In this document: positions 25,898 through 36,217 of the stretch, piece after piece
How positions within the stretch are numbered: the stretch's first letter is position 1
Layout of the letters: each line of letters begins with the position of its first letter
Assembly (NCBI GenBank): GCA_963821705.1
Contig: CAWGEV010000007.1
Location: forward strand, 372,001 to 436,000
Source of the DNA: DASUPK01 sp963821705
GTDB taxonomy: Bacteria; Actinomycetota; Thermoleophilia; Solirubrobacterales; 70-9
Direction of reading: 5' to 3'
Length of the DNA stretch: 64,000 nucleotides
Position numbers and translations under genes: made by a program
The notes under the pieces: generated by a model
Told to the model about the DNA's origin: nothing
Seen by the model: the letters and a program-made list of their open reading frames with translations, nothing else
The model's database searches: none

Positions 25898-26866
25898 CTA
25901 CCACCAGACGGTGCTGTCGATCCCCTCGAGCTCCTCGAGCGGCTTCGTGTAGATGCCCGAGGAGAGGTACTTCCAGCCGTCGTCCGGCACGAGGAAGACG
26001 ACGTTGCCCTCGTCGAGCTCGCCGGCGATCCGGTGCGCGACGTAGGCGATCGCACCCGCGGACACCCCGGCGAACATCCCCTCCTCGTGGAGGAGCTTGC
26101 GGGTCCAGACGATCGCGTCCATGTTCGAGACCATGATCTTCCGGTCGAGCAGGGTCAGGTCGATGATCGGCGGGATGAAGCCGTCCTCGAGGGACCGAAG
26201 GCCCTGGACGAGCTCGCCCTGCATCGGCTCGGCGGCGACGATCTTGGTGTCCGGGTCGTGCTCCTTGAGGCGGCGGCCGTTGCCCATCAGGGTCCCGCCG
26301 GTCCCGAGTCCGCCGACGAAGGCCGCGACCTCGTCCAGCTCATCGAGGATCTCCTTGGCGGTGCCCTCGTAGTGGGCGCGCGGGTTGGCCTCGTTGCCGT
26401 ACTGGTAGGGCATGTAGTACGAGGCGTCGGCCTCCGCCATCTCGAGCGCCAGCTCGACCGCGCCGTTCGATCCCTTGGCCCCCTCCGAGTAGACGATCTC
26501 GGCGCCGTACATGTGGAGCAGCTGGGTGCGCTCCTCGGTGACGTTGTCGGGCATGACGACCTTGAGCGGGTAGCCCTTGCGCCGGCAGATCATCGCCAGC
26601 GAGATGCCGGTGTTGCCCGAGGTCGGCTCGAGGAGGGTGTGGCCCGGCTCGATCGCGCCGCGGGACTCGGCGTCCTCGATCATGTACTTGGCGACCCGGT
26701 CCTTGACGGACCCGGTCGGGTTGCGGCCCTCCAGCTTCGCCCAGAGGCGGACCTCTGGCTTCGGCGTCAGCCGCGGCAGCTCGACCAGCGGCGTATTGCC
26801 GATCGCTTCGAGGACGTTCTCGAAATGGCCGCCGCAAGGACGATTGAGGAGCGGCTCGGTGCTCAT
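25898..26866 (-). CDS. cysM: CysM-type cysteine synthase
   Basis: A 322-residue PLP enzyme of the cysteine synthase family. The PLP lysine lies in GRNPTGSVKDRVAKYM, the substrate loop in LEPTSGNTGISLAM and the phosphate cup in GGLGTGGTLMGNG. The C-terminus resembles mycobacterial CysM, which uses O-phosphoserine and the thiocarboxylated carrier CysO rather than free sulfide. The nearby Mec gene and a CysO-like gene at 55307 fit that pathway. A palindromic operator candidate overlaps its promoter. Confidence 0.9.
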   Translation of the reverse strand: MSTEPLLNRPCGGHFENVLEAIGNTPLVELPRLTPKPEVRLWAKLEGRNPTGSVKDRVAKYMIEDAESRGAIEPGHTLLEPTSGNTGISLAMICRRKGYPLKVVMPDNVTEERTQLLHMYGAEIVYSEGAKGSNGAVELALEMAEADASYYMPYQYGNEANPRAHYEGTAKEILDELDEVAAFVGGLGTGGTLMGNGRRLKEHDPDTKIVAAEPMQGELVQGLRSLEDGFIPPIIDLTLLDRKIMVSNMDAIVWTRKLLHEEGMFAGVSAGAIAYVAHRIAGELDEGNVVFLVPDDGWKYLSSGIYTKPLEELEGIDSTVWW

Positions 26867-26875
26867 CTGCCAGAA

Positions 26876-26898
26876 AGCATACTTCAGAAAGTGAAGTA
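26876..26898 (-). promoter_or_regulatory. cysM promoter with overlapping palindromic operator
   Basis: TACTTCAGAAAGTGAAGTA (26880-26898) is a perfect 7-5-7 dyad, and a -10-like TATGCT (26876-26881, minus strand) abuts it 9 nt before the cysM ATG. A binding protein there would block the promoter. A related motif occurs at 58281-58297. Confidence 0.55.
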
Positions 26899-26980
26899 GG
26901 TCCGCCGCGGCATTCTTCGTTGTTCAGGCTGGAGTAGGTTTCGTCGGTACCCACGAACCCCGTTCAGGGGGAGGAGACCC

Positions 26981-27894
26981 ATGAGACCCCGACTTACTGC
27001 CTTGATCGCAGTGATCGCCTTCGCCGCCGTGACGGCGGCAGCGGGCTGCGGAAGCAGCAACAAGCAACAGCACGACGTCAGCCACGTTGACCGCAGCGTC
27101 GTTCAACGTCCAAGCCGATCCGTCGATCGTCAGCCAGGTGCCGGCCAGCGTCAAGTCGAGCGGCCAGCTCACGGTGGCTGCGGACGCGACCTACGCGCCG
27201 GACGAGTTCATCGGGTCCGACGGCAAGACCGTGATCGGGATGGACGCGGACATGGCGAAGGCCATCGCCCAGCTGATGGGACTCAAGGCCAACGTCCAGA
27301 ACATCCCGTTCGACAGCATCATCCCCGGGCTGGCCGCCGGGAAGTACGACCTCGGCATGTCCTCGTTCACGGACACCAAGGACCGTGAGAAGACCGTCGA
27401 CTTCGTCACCTACGCGAGGGCCGGAACGTCCTTCTACGTGCGACGCCAGCGGCGGCCCGAACATCACCTCGCTCGCGGACCTCTGCGGTCACAAGGTCGG
27501 GGCCGAAAAGGGAACCACCCAGGCCGACGACGCGACCGCGCAGAGCAAGAAGTGCACCGACGCCGGCAAGCCGGCTGTGTCGGTCAGCGTCTTCCCGGAC
27601 CAGAACGGCGTCAACCTGGCGCTGTCCAGCGGCCGGATCGAAGTGGCGATGGCGGACACCCCCGTCGCCGGGTATGCGGTCAAGCAGTCGGGTGGCAAGT
27701 TCAAGATCTCCGGCAACTCCTACGGCAACGCTCCGTACGGGATCGCGATGGCCAAGGACAGCGGCCTGCAGCAGCCCGTGCTCGCCGCCGTCAAGGCGCT
27801 GATGGCCGATGGCACCTACAAGAAGATCCTTGACTACTGGGTGCTCCCGGAGGACCAGATCACCAACCCGACGATCAACGGAGCGACCAGCTAG
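26981..27894 (+). CDS. Polar amino-acid ABC transporter substrate-binding lipoprotein, two frameshifts
   Basis: Extracellular binding lipoprotein of the family-3 solute-binding class, about 303 residues once two extra bases (near 27078 and 27440) are removed. The signal peptide ends in the lipobox AAAGCGSS. The ligand-binding core shows LTVAADATYAPDEFIGSDG, GMDADMAKAIAQLMG, SIIPGLAAGKYDLGMSSFTD and ISGNSYGNAPYGIAM. A GGAGGAG ribosome-binding site precedes the ATG. The gene diverges from cysM and shares its operator region, so cystine or cysteine is a reasonable but unproven ligand. Confidence 0.85.
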
Positions 27895-27915
27895 CGCCAA
27901 CCGGAAGGGAGGCCG

Positions 27916-28902
27916 GTGGAAGCCAGCCCCGGCGCTGCGGCAAAGACACCAGGACCGGAGCCGCCCGACGAGATCGAGGCGGTTCCGGTCCGCCATTACG
28001 GGCGCTGGATCGCGGCGGGCATCGTCCTGCTGATCGTCGCTTCGCTGATCCGTTCGGCCGCGACGAACTCCCGCTTCGAGTGGAGCGTCGTCGGCGACTA
28101 TCTGTTCGACAGCCGGGTCCTCGACGGGCTGAGGCTGACCCTGGAGCTGACCGTGCTGGGCATGGCGATCGGGATCGTGCTCGGCGTGATCCTCGCCCTG
28201 ATGCGGCTCTCGGCGAACCCGGTGTTGAGCACGGTGAGCTGGGTCTACATCTGGTTCTTCAGAGGGACCCCCCTGCTGGTTCAGATTCTCCTCTTCTTCA
28301 ACATCGCGGCGCTCTATCCGACGATCGACCTGGGTATCCCCCTCGGCCCGTCGTTCGTCCACATCAACGGGACGAACCTGGTGACGCCGTTCTTCGCGGG
28401 GATGCTCGCGCTGGGGCTCAACGAGGGCGCCTACATGTCCGAGATCGTCCGGGCGGGGATCATCTCGGTGGACGAGGGGCAGTTCGATGCGGCGAAGGCC
28501 GTCGGCATGACCCAGGGCCAGACGATGCGGCGCGTCGTGCTCCCGCAGGCCATGCGGGTGATCATCCCCCCGACCGGCAACGAGACGATCTCGATGCTGA
28601 AGAACAGCTCGCTCGTGTACGTGATCGCGGTCAAAGAGCTGCTGTACACGGTCACGCTGATCTACTCCGTCAATTACAAGGTGATCCCGCTGCTGCTCGT
28701 CGCCTGCATCTGGTACCTCGCCGCCACCACGGTGCTGTCGATCGGCCAGTACTACCTCGAACGCCACTACGGCCGCGGTGGCCCAGGAGTCCAGGCTGAG
28801 CCGCTGCTCCACCGCATCGTCCGAGGGATCGCCGGGCGCCACGATGACGCGGCGACCGGGGATCTGGGTCCCGCCACGGGCATCTCGGGGCACAACCGAT
28901 GA
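27916..28902 (+). CDS. Polar amino-acid ABC transporter permease
   Basis: A 328-residue integral membrane permease of the HisM/GlnP class. The cytoplasmic N-terminus is longer than usual. Membrane segments include GRWIAAGIVLLIVASLI, LTVLGMAIGIVLGVILALM and VIPLLLVACIWYLAATTV. The EAA loop contacting the ATPase is EGQFDAAKAVGMTQGQTMRRV. The RGTPLLVQ motif is diagnostic of polar amino-acid importers. The start is GTG at 27916. It lies 21 nt after the binding protein and overlaps the ATPase gene by 4 nt. Confidence 0.93.
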   Translation: MEASPGAAAKTPGPEPPDEIEAVPVRHYGRWIAAGIVLLIVASLIRSAATNSRFEWSVVGDYLFDSRVLDGLRLTLELTVLGMAIGIVLGVILALMRLSANPVLSTVSWVYIWFFRGTPLLVQILLFFNIAALYPTIDLGIPLGPSFVHINGTNLVTPFFAGMLALGLNEGAYMSEIVRAGIISVDEGQFDAAKAVGMTQGQTMRRVVLPQAMRVIIPPTGNETISMLKNSSLVYVIAVKELLYTVTLIYSVNYKVIPLLLVACIWYLAATTVLSIGQYYLERHYGRGGPGVQAEPLLHRIVRGIAGRHDDAATGDLGPATGISGHNR

Positions 28903-29669
28903 GCGAGACGATGGTCAAGGCGCAGAACGTGCGCAAGCACTTCGGTTCCCTGCAGGTGCTCAGGGGCATCAACCTGGAGGTGGCGCCGAGCGAGGTGGTC
29001 TGCCTGATCGGGCCCTCGGGCTCGGGGAAGTCCACGTTCCTCCGCTGCGTCAACCACTTGGAGAAGATCGACGGCGGCCGCCTCTACGTCGACGGCGAGC
29101 TGGTGGGCTACCGGCAGGAGGACGGCAAGGTCTACGAGCTCCGGGAGAGCGAGGTCGCGAGGAAGCGGTCAGAGATCGGGATGGTCTTCCAGCGCTTCAA
29201 CCTCTTCCCGCACAAGACCGCGCTTGGCAACGTGACCGAGGCGCCGGTCAGGGTGAAGGGCGAGAACAAGAAGGAGGCGCGGGCGCACGCCCGCGAGCTC
29301 CTCGAGCGCGTCGGCCTCTCGGACAAGATCGACGAGTACCCCTCACGCCTTTCCGGCGGGCAACAGCAGCGGGTCGCGATCGCCCGGGCGCTGGCGATGC
29401 GCCCGAAGCTGATGCTCTTCGACGAGGTCACCAGCGCCCTCGACCCGGAGCTGGTCAAGGAGGTGCTCGACGTGATGAGGGACCTGGCGAAGGAGGGCAT
29501 GACGATGATCGTCGTCACCCACGAGATGGGCTTCGCCCGCGACGTCGGCGATCGGGTCGTCTTCATGGACGGCGGCGTGATCGTCGAGGAGGGACCGGCC
29601 AAGCAGGTGATCGACAAGCCGCAGCACGAGCGCACCAAGCGCTTCGTCGGGCTCGTTCTCGAGCATTGA
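28899..29669 (+). CDS. Polar amino-acid ABC transporter ATP-binding protein
   Basis: A 256-residue ATPase of the GlnQ/HisP class that powers the importer. Walker A is GPSGSGKSTFLRC, the Q-loop is VFQRFNLFPH, the signature is LSGGQQQRVAIARALA, Walker B is LMLFDEVTSALDPE, and the H-loop is VVTHEMGFARDV. A short insert (YRQEDGKVYELRESE) after residue 65 is often seen in this subgroup. It completes a binding protein-permease-ATPase operon. Confidence 0.95.
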   Translation: MSETMVKAQNVRKHFGSLQVLRGINLEVAPSEVVCLIGPSGSGKSTFLRCVNHLEKIDGGRLYVDGELVGYRQEDGKVYELRESEVARKRSEIGMVFQRFNLFPHKTALGNVTEAPVRVKGENKKEARAHARELLERVGLSDKIDEYPSRLSGGQQQRVAIARALAMRPKLMLFDEVTSALDPELVKEVLDVMRDLAKEGMTMIVVTHEMGFARDVGDRVVFMDGGVIVEEGPAKQVIDKPQHERTKRFVGLVLEH

Positions 29670-30722
29670 GAAGGGGCCGCTTCGGGATCGGGCTGCTGCT
29701 AGCCGGCGCCCTGCTCGCCGGCTGCGGCGGCGGAGGCACGGGGCAGGCGCCTCACGCCCCACGCTCCTTCTACGGAGTGATCAGCGCCGAGCCGCTGCCC
29801 GGAAGCCCCCAGCTTGCCCGGATGGGCCGCGGCAGGGTCGGGACGCTCCGGGTCAACCTCGCCTGGGGGTCGGTCCAGGCCGGCCCCGGTGCCCCCTACG
29901 ACTGGAGCCACTACGACCCGGTGGTGGCGGGGGCCGCCCGCGAACGGCATCCGGATCCTCGCGACCGTCTACAGCTCGCCGGCCTGGGCCGAGCCGACGC
30001 CGGAGTACCCGCCTCTGGGAGCGCGGCTGCCGCAGTTCCAGGCGTTCGTCCGGGCCGCCGCGCAGCGATACGGATCCGACGGGACCTTCTGGAAGCAGAA
30101 CCCGAGCCTGCCGAAGACCCCGATCGTCGACTGGCAGGTCTGGAACGAGCCCAACTCCCCGCTGTTCTGGAAGCCGACGCCGAACGTCGCCGACTACGTC
30201 CAGTTGCTCCGTGGCTTCGACTCGGCCATCAGGCGGGTCGACCCGGCGGCGAGAATCCTCACGGGCGGCCTCTTCCCCACGCCCAAGGGCGGAATCACGA
30301 TGCGGGACTTCATCACGGGCCTCTACCGCGGCGGGGCCAAGGGCCTGTTCGACGCAGCCGCGCTCCACCCCTATGCGGCGACGCCGGAGGACGCACTCGC
30401 CTCGACGGTGGCGCTGCGCAGCACGATGGACCGGCTCGGCGACAGCGCCGGGAGGATCTGGATCACCGAGGTCGGCTGGGCCTCCGCCGGCGAGCCGTCG
30501 GGCCTCACCGTCGGGCCCGAGCGCCAGGCCGACTACCTGAAGCGGACCTTCGAGCTGGCGGCATCCGAGCGCGAGAAGCTCGGCCTCGACGGGGTGATCT
30601 GGTACTCGCTCAACGACACGCCCGGCCCGCTCTGGCCCGGCCACTGCGGCCTCTTCGAGCTGGACGGCTCAGCGAAGCCGTCATGGGACGCCTTCGTCGA
30701 GCAGACCGGCGGGAGCGCCTAG
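29666..30722 (+). CDS. Secreted glycoside hydrolase, clan GH-A type (paralogue 1), one frameshift
   Basis: A lipoprotein-like hydrolase of about 352 residues. A TTG at 29666 starts a signal peptide ending in the lipobox LLAGCGGG. The TIM-barrel carries the acid/base Glu in WQVWNEPNSPLFW and the nucleophile Glu in IWITEVGWAS, as in cellulase- and xylosidase-like GH-A enzymes. Near 29938 one extra C breaks the frame. A close paralogue lies at 54263. The TAG stop shares CTAG with the converging exporter gene. It may trim the polysaccharide made by the following locus. Confidence 0.83.
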
Positions 30723-31572
30723 AGCTCCTCGGCGATCCGCGGCGCCTCGCGGTTGAAGAACCAGGCGCCGAGGGCGCAGATCCCGAAGAAGAGCGCGATC
30801 GGCGCGATCAGGTCGAGTCCAGCCGCCCGCGGCGGCAGCCGGCCCCGGGGCGCTCGGGTCGATGATCCACTTCCGCGCCTGCACGAAGATTGGCGACAGC
30901 GGGTTGAGCATGATCAGCTCGCGATAGGTGCTCGGCACGGCTTCGATCGGATAGAGGATCGGCGTCGCGTAGAAGAGCACCGCGGCGAGCACCGACCAGA
31001 TGATCGCCATGTCGCGGAAGCGGACGTACAGGGAGGACAGCAGCATGCGACACGCCGGTGGTCGAAGGCGAAGAGCAGCCCGAGGATCACCGGGAAGAGC
31101 AGCCACGTCCACGTCGGCGTGACGCCGAAGGCGAGGATGAAGATCGAGCACGACGATCAGGTTCAGGCCGAGGTTGAAGAGCGCGGTGAGGACCACCGAG
31201 AGCGGGATCACCAGACGCGGGAACTGCGTCTTGCGGACGACGCCCTCCTGAGTCACGACCGACGTGACGGAGGTCGTGGTCGACTCCTGGAAGAAGCCGA
31301 AGAGGACGACGTTCATGAGCAGCAGCACCGGGTAGTGCGGGACACCGGACCCGAGCCGGACGATCTTCGTGAAGACGAAGAGCAGGACGGCGAAGAGCAT
31401 CAGCGGCCGCAGCAGCGACCACAGGTAGCCGAGCACGGTGCCGAAGTAGGTCTTGCTTGAACTCGGTGACCGAGATCAGGTAGAGCAGGTCGACGAAGCG
31501 CCGCCAGCCGCCGCCGAGGGCCGAGGGGCCGCGCACCTCCCGCAGCTCGAGGCGCTCGGCGTGCGCGTTCAC
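30719..31572 (-). CDS. ABC-2 type polysaccharide export permease (Wzm/TagG-like), several frameshifts
   Basis: Inner-membrane permease of about 280 residues that would export an undecaprenyl-linked glycan with the ATPase encoded just upstream. Recognisable pieces are RRFVDLLYLISVTEFK, YLWSLLRPLMLFAVLLFVF, VVLFGFFQESTTTSVTSVV, the amphipathic VVRKTQFPRLVIPLSVV and MAIIWSVLAAVLFYATPILY. These pieces lie in different frames, broken near 31457, 31150, 31050 and 30830. At 31457, AAGCAAG in place of AAGAAG gives one extra base. The GTG start overlaps the Wzt stop. Confidence 0.8.
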
Positions 31573-32830
31573 TGCTTCACCTCCGGCGCCCGGGTCAGCT
31601 CGACCTCGACGTCCGAGCTCGCCCGGCACCGACGACGATCGCCTGCGCCCTGCGCGATCGCCGAAGACGACGAAGTCGAGGAGCTTCATCGCCTGCTGCG
31701 CCGTCTCCTCGTCGTTGCGGAGCATCGCGACCCAGCAGACGACGACGTAGCGGCCCGGGCATCAGCGGGTTCTCGAGCGTCGGCGCTGACGCGCACCCGC
31801 TCGCCCGCCGGGAGCGAGCGCGCCCTCCGTCCTCCGTCGAGCTGCCGGTCGAGCTCGAAGACGTGGACGCCGTCGGCGTTGTTGACCTGCAGACCGAAGC
31901 CGGGGTTGGTCAGATCCCGGCGGCGCCTCGATCACCGCGTTCGCAGCCGGATCGGCTGCTCCGCCTCGACGTTGGTGATCCGCTCGCCGTTCTCGTCCTC
32001 GAGCCAGGCATCCGCGACGCGCGCAGGAAGTCGCGGCACGATCGCGACCTGCCGGTCGCCGTCGCCGGTCGACCGTCCGCTTCTCGAAGTTCAGCCGCAG
32101 GTACTGCCGGCCGACCTCCTCCGGGTCGCCGATGAAGCGGATCTCGCCGTCGTCGATCAGCATCGCCCGGTGGCAGTACGCGCTCGACCGTCGGCCATGT
32201 CGTGGGTGACGAGGACGATCGTCTTGCCGCCGTCCTTCATGTCCGCGGAAGACGTCCGCGCACTTCTGCTGGAAGGCGGCGTCGCCGACGGCCAGCACCT
32301 CGTCGATCAGCAGGATGTCGGCGTCGGCCTGGATCATCACCGAGAAGGCGAGGCGGACCAGCATCCCCGAGGAGTAGTTCTTCAGCTTCAGGTCGACGAA
32401 CTCCTCGAGCTCGGCGAACTCGAGCACCGCGTCCAGCCGGTCGCGGCGCCTCCTTCGGCGACAGACCCATCATCACCCCGTTGAGCGACGACGTTCTCGC
32501 GGGCGGTCAGGTCGGGGTTGAAGCCGACCCCGAGCTCGATGAACGGGGCGAGGCGGCCGGCCATCCGGATCGAGCCGGCGTCGGCCCTGTAGATGCTGGC
32601 GAGGATCTTCAGCAGCGTGCTCTTGCCCGAGCCGTTGCGGCCGACGATGCCGAAGAACTCGCCCTGGTGGATGTCGAAGGAGATCCCGCGGAGGGCGTGC
32701 AGCTCCCGGTAGGTCGCGCGGTCGAGAACGGATGGACGATCCGCTCCTTGAGCGAGTCGATCCGGTGGGTCGGGATCCGGAAGGTCTTCTCCACCCCGCG
32801 CGCCTCGATGATCACGGGACCCGTCGGCAC
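31569..32830 (-). CDS. Polysaccharide export ATP-binding protein (Wzt/TagH-like), several frameshifts
   Basis: ATPase of the Wzm/Wzt glycan exporter, about 420 residues. Walker A is VGRNGSGKSTLLKIL, the signature is NYSSGMLVRLAFSV, and Walker B is ADILLIDEVLAVGD. The start IIEARGVEKTFRIPTHRIDSLKER is typical of this class. After the ATPase (about residue 250) a beta-rich C-terminal region follows, as in Wzt proteins that recognise the capped glycan end. Frames break repeatedly (near 32720, 32490, 32450, 32245, 32185, 32070 and in the C-terminal third). The stop overlaps the permease GTG. Confidence 0.82.
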
Positions 32831-32891
32831 CGACGCAGGCTACCCACTGACCTGGGAAATCCCTGCTCCCGAGCACGTAGGGTTTCGCCGC

Positions 32892-34537
32892 ATGGAGAAG
32901 ACCGCTCGCCGCCCGCGGGACCATCCCGCCGTCCTGCTCGCCGCGGGCGCCATGCTCGTCTCGGGGGGCCTGTTGCTGCATTGGCTTTCCCGCGTGACGT
33001 TCTGGCGCGACGAGTGGGGCTTCCTCCTCCACCGGCGCGGATGGGGCGTGGGGACGTTCCTGGACCCGGCGGTCGAGCATCTCGCGGCGATCCCGATCCT
33101 GATCTACAAGCGTCCTGCTCGAGATCACGGGATGGACTCGCCGCTGCCCTACCAGGTGGTCGCGGTGATCGGCTTCCTGACGAGCGTCGCCCTTCTCTTC
33201 GTCTACGTGCGCCGGCGGGTCGGCGAGTGGCTCGCCCTTGCCGCGATCCTTCCCATCCTGTTCCTCGGCCCGTCTTGGTCCGATCTCCTCTTCCCGTACC
33301 AGATCGGCTTCTTCGGATCCATGGCCTGCGGCATTGCCGCGTTCCTCTGCTTCGACCGAGGCACCAGGAGCTGGGACCTCGCAGCCATGGTGCTCCTGGT
33401 CGCGGGGCTGCTCTTCTCCGACGCGGGCATCCCCTTCGTCGCGGGGGCCGCGGTGGAGGTGGCGCTGCGCAGCGATCGATTTGCGACGCGCCTACATCGT
33501 CGGCGTGCCGACCTTCCTGTGGATCATCTGGTACATCGGGTGGGGCCACACTGCCCACACCTTCGTCTCCCTCCATAACGCCGCGAACCTGCCGGCGTAC
33601 GCGCTGGACGGGGTCTCGACCGCACTCGCAAGCTGGCTGGGGCTCAACGTTGTGCTCGCCGGAGCACAGGCGGGGCCTCTCGAATGGGGACGGCCGCTCC
33701 TGGTGCTGGCGGCGGTGGTCGTGGGATACCGGTGGTACCGGCTCGGGCGACCGACGGACCGGAGCCTGGCGGCACTCGCCGTCATGCTCAGCTTCTGGTC
33801 GCTCACCGCACTCGATGCCTCGATCTTCGGCCCACCGACGGCCTCGCGCTACATCTACATCGGGGTGGTGCTCCTCGTCATGTTCGCGGCGGAGGTAGCG
33901 AACGGGGCACGAATCCCTCGTTTGGCGGTGGCGGCAACGCTTGCCGTGGCGGCGTCGTCGGCAGTGACGAACTTCACCTCCCTGCGAGACGCGTCAGCCA
34001 CCCTCGCAACGATCGGCCAGCAGGAGCGCGGAGGGCTCGCGGCCCTCGAGCTCGCCCGGAATCAGGTCCCTCCGGGACTGGTCCTGGCCCAGCAGAACTC
34101 GGACGTGGACTACCTGAGGCTGTTGGACGCAGGCTCCTATCTGTCCGCGGTGGAGGCATACGGCTCTCCCGCATACTCCGCCGCCGAGCTACCCACCGTC
34201 CCCGAGGCCGGCCGGATTGCCGCCGACAAGGTGTCGGCAGCCGCCCTCGGGATCGGCCTCGCGCCCGCGGCGCAGCCGTCGCTCTCGCGCTGCCCCGACC
34301 CTCACCTCAGGGACAGTGGTGGGGGTGCCGCCGAACGGCATCCTCTTGACGGCGCTCGGCTCAAGTGCCGCGGCCAGCCTGCACCGCTTCGCGACCTCGT
34401 TTCCGGTGGCGCTTGGGACGTTGCCCCCAGACCGGACGATGGAACTTCGCATACGCCGCGACCTCTCGCCCCGGCCCTGGGCGCTCCTGCTGGCGGGCGG
34501 CAGCCGGGTCAGGGCGTGCCGGGCGGGAGCCGGCTGA
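32892..34537 (+). CDS. GT-C-like multi-span membrane protein (paralogue A), frameshifted
   Basis: About 548 residues after correction. It looks like a polyprenyl-sugar-dependent GT-C glycosyltransferase: many hydrophobic spans and, after the first span, an acidic motif (TFWRDEWGFLLHRRG) at the expected catalytic loop. Later segments include FPYQIGFFGSMACGIAAFL and ASRYIYIGVVLLVMFAAEV. A lumenal C-terminal domain (ARNQVPPGLVLAQQNSD) follows. Frames break near 33483 and 34300. A tandem paralogue follows 4 nt after the stop. Substrate unknown. Confidence 0.68.
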
Positions 34538-34540
34538 GCC

Positions 34541-36217
34541 ATGGAGGCCGGCGCCACAGACGCACAGTTCCTCTCGTCATTGCCTCTGACGGATCGGGCC
34601 AGGCTGCCGCGCGCTCTGCTCGCCATCGCGATGGCCACCTCGGCCGCGCTTCTGATCGCCTGGCGGACCCACCTGACCTTCTTCATCGACGACTGGGACC
34701 TGCTCCTCCATCGGCGCGGGTTGAGCGCCGACGTGTTCTTGGACCCGCACGGGCGCCACCTGATGGTCGGACCCATCGCCCTCTGGAAGGGGATCCAGGC
34801 CGTCTTCGGAATGTCCAACCAGCTCCCGTTCGCGGTGGCGGCGACAGGGACGTTCAGGCGAGCGTGCTCGCCTCTCTTCATATACATCCGCCGCCGGCTG
34901 AGCGATTGGCTCGCACTTGCCGCGGTCCTTCCGCTCCTCCTCATGGGGACGGCCTATGAGGACCTGCTGAACGTCTTCCAGATCTGCTTCTTCGGGTCGA
35001 TGGCCTTCGGGATCGCGGCTCTGCTTGCGATAGAGCGACGGGACAGCCGCGGCGACTGGCTGCATGTCTCTGTTGATCGGCTCGCTCGCTTTCGCCGAGA
35101 TCGCGCTTGCGTTCGCGGTCGGGTGCGTCGTGGCAATCATCCTCGTCCGTGGGCCATGGCGCCGTCTCTGGGTCCCAGCGGTGCCGTTCGCTTCTCTACA
35201 TCCCTTGGCTCTTCATCTGGGGCCAGCAGCGGCCACAGCTCCCTGGCGTTCACGCATGTCGCGACCAGCCCGGCATACGTGCTCGACGGCGTGCGCCACC
35301 AGCCTCGGCTCCCTGCTCGGGCTTGGGGCCCCTGCACCTTCTCGGCGGGAAACGGAGGGCTCGATTGGGGTCGCCCGCTCCTGGTTGCGCGGTCGCACGC
35401 GCCGTCTGGGGACTGCGGTCGCGCCCGCGCCGGGCGCGGTGGATTCTGTGCCACTCGCGGCCACGGTGACGTTCTGGTTCCTGACCGCGGCGAATGGCGG
35501 CCTCGGACGCGACGCAGTCGCCTCGCGCTACCAGTACGTCGGTGCGGTTTTCCTCCTGCTGATGGTCGCGGAGTACGGCGCCGGCTGGAGGCCTGGCGGC
35601 GGTCGCGTGGGAGGATTGTCGCCTCGTGTCCCTGGCCGCCACGGCGGCAACCTGCGATCCTTCACGATTCCTACCAGACGCGTACACGGGGACGACGGCG
35701 GTCGTCCGCGGCGGACTGACGGGGCTCGAGATCGCGCGGACACGGTCGCTCCCGATTTCATCCTCACCCGCGACAACTCGACTTCGAGTATTTCGACTTC
35801 GTCGACGCTCGCTCGTATCTCTCCGCCGAGCGAAGTACGGCTCGCCGGCGTACAACCAGGGGGAGCTCGCCAGGCCCCCGAGGAAGCACGGGTCGCCGCC
35901 GACAAGGTCCTCGCAGCGGCTCTCCCGGTCGCCTGGTTCGGCCGATCCCCTCGATTCCCGCCCATGGGTGCCGGACCGTATGGCCCGCCGGCGGCACCCC
36001 ACCCGTCATTACCCTTCCAAGCGGCGGAATCGCTCTCGAACGCGGCGCAGGGCGTCGCGCCGAGCTTCGACTGCGGCGATTCGCCGCCACCTCATTCCCC
36101 GTCGACGCCGCTAGATTGCGCCGCGCAGTTCGCCTCGATATCCCGCGCGATCGCTCGGCACGGCCGTGGGAGTTGCAGGTGAACTCCGAGGGCAAGGTGA
36201 AGGCGTGCGGGAAATGA
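34541..36217 (+). CDS. GT-C-like multi-span membrane protein (paralogue B), heavily frameshifted
   Basis: Tandem paralogue of the preceding gene. Shared landmarks are LTFFIDDWDLLLHRRG (acidic loop), LFIYIRRRLSDWLALAAVLPLLL, NVFQICFFGSMAFGIAALL and, in a third frame, SRYQYVGAVFLLLMVAEYG. The end RDRSARPWELQVNSEGKVKA matches the paralogue's RDLSPRPWALLLAGGSRVRA. At least five frame breaks occur between 35060 and 36100. The TGA at 36215 overlaps the next ATG. Whether this copy is a decaying pseudogene or only badly sequenced cannot be decided here. Confidence 0.6.

Noticed and set aside
30719..36217. Genuine pseudogene cluster from ongoing decay
   Set aside because: The same indel type also hits essential-looking genes (sufC, htpX) and includes compensating pairs, which fits sequence error better than decay.
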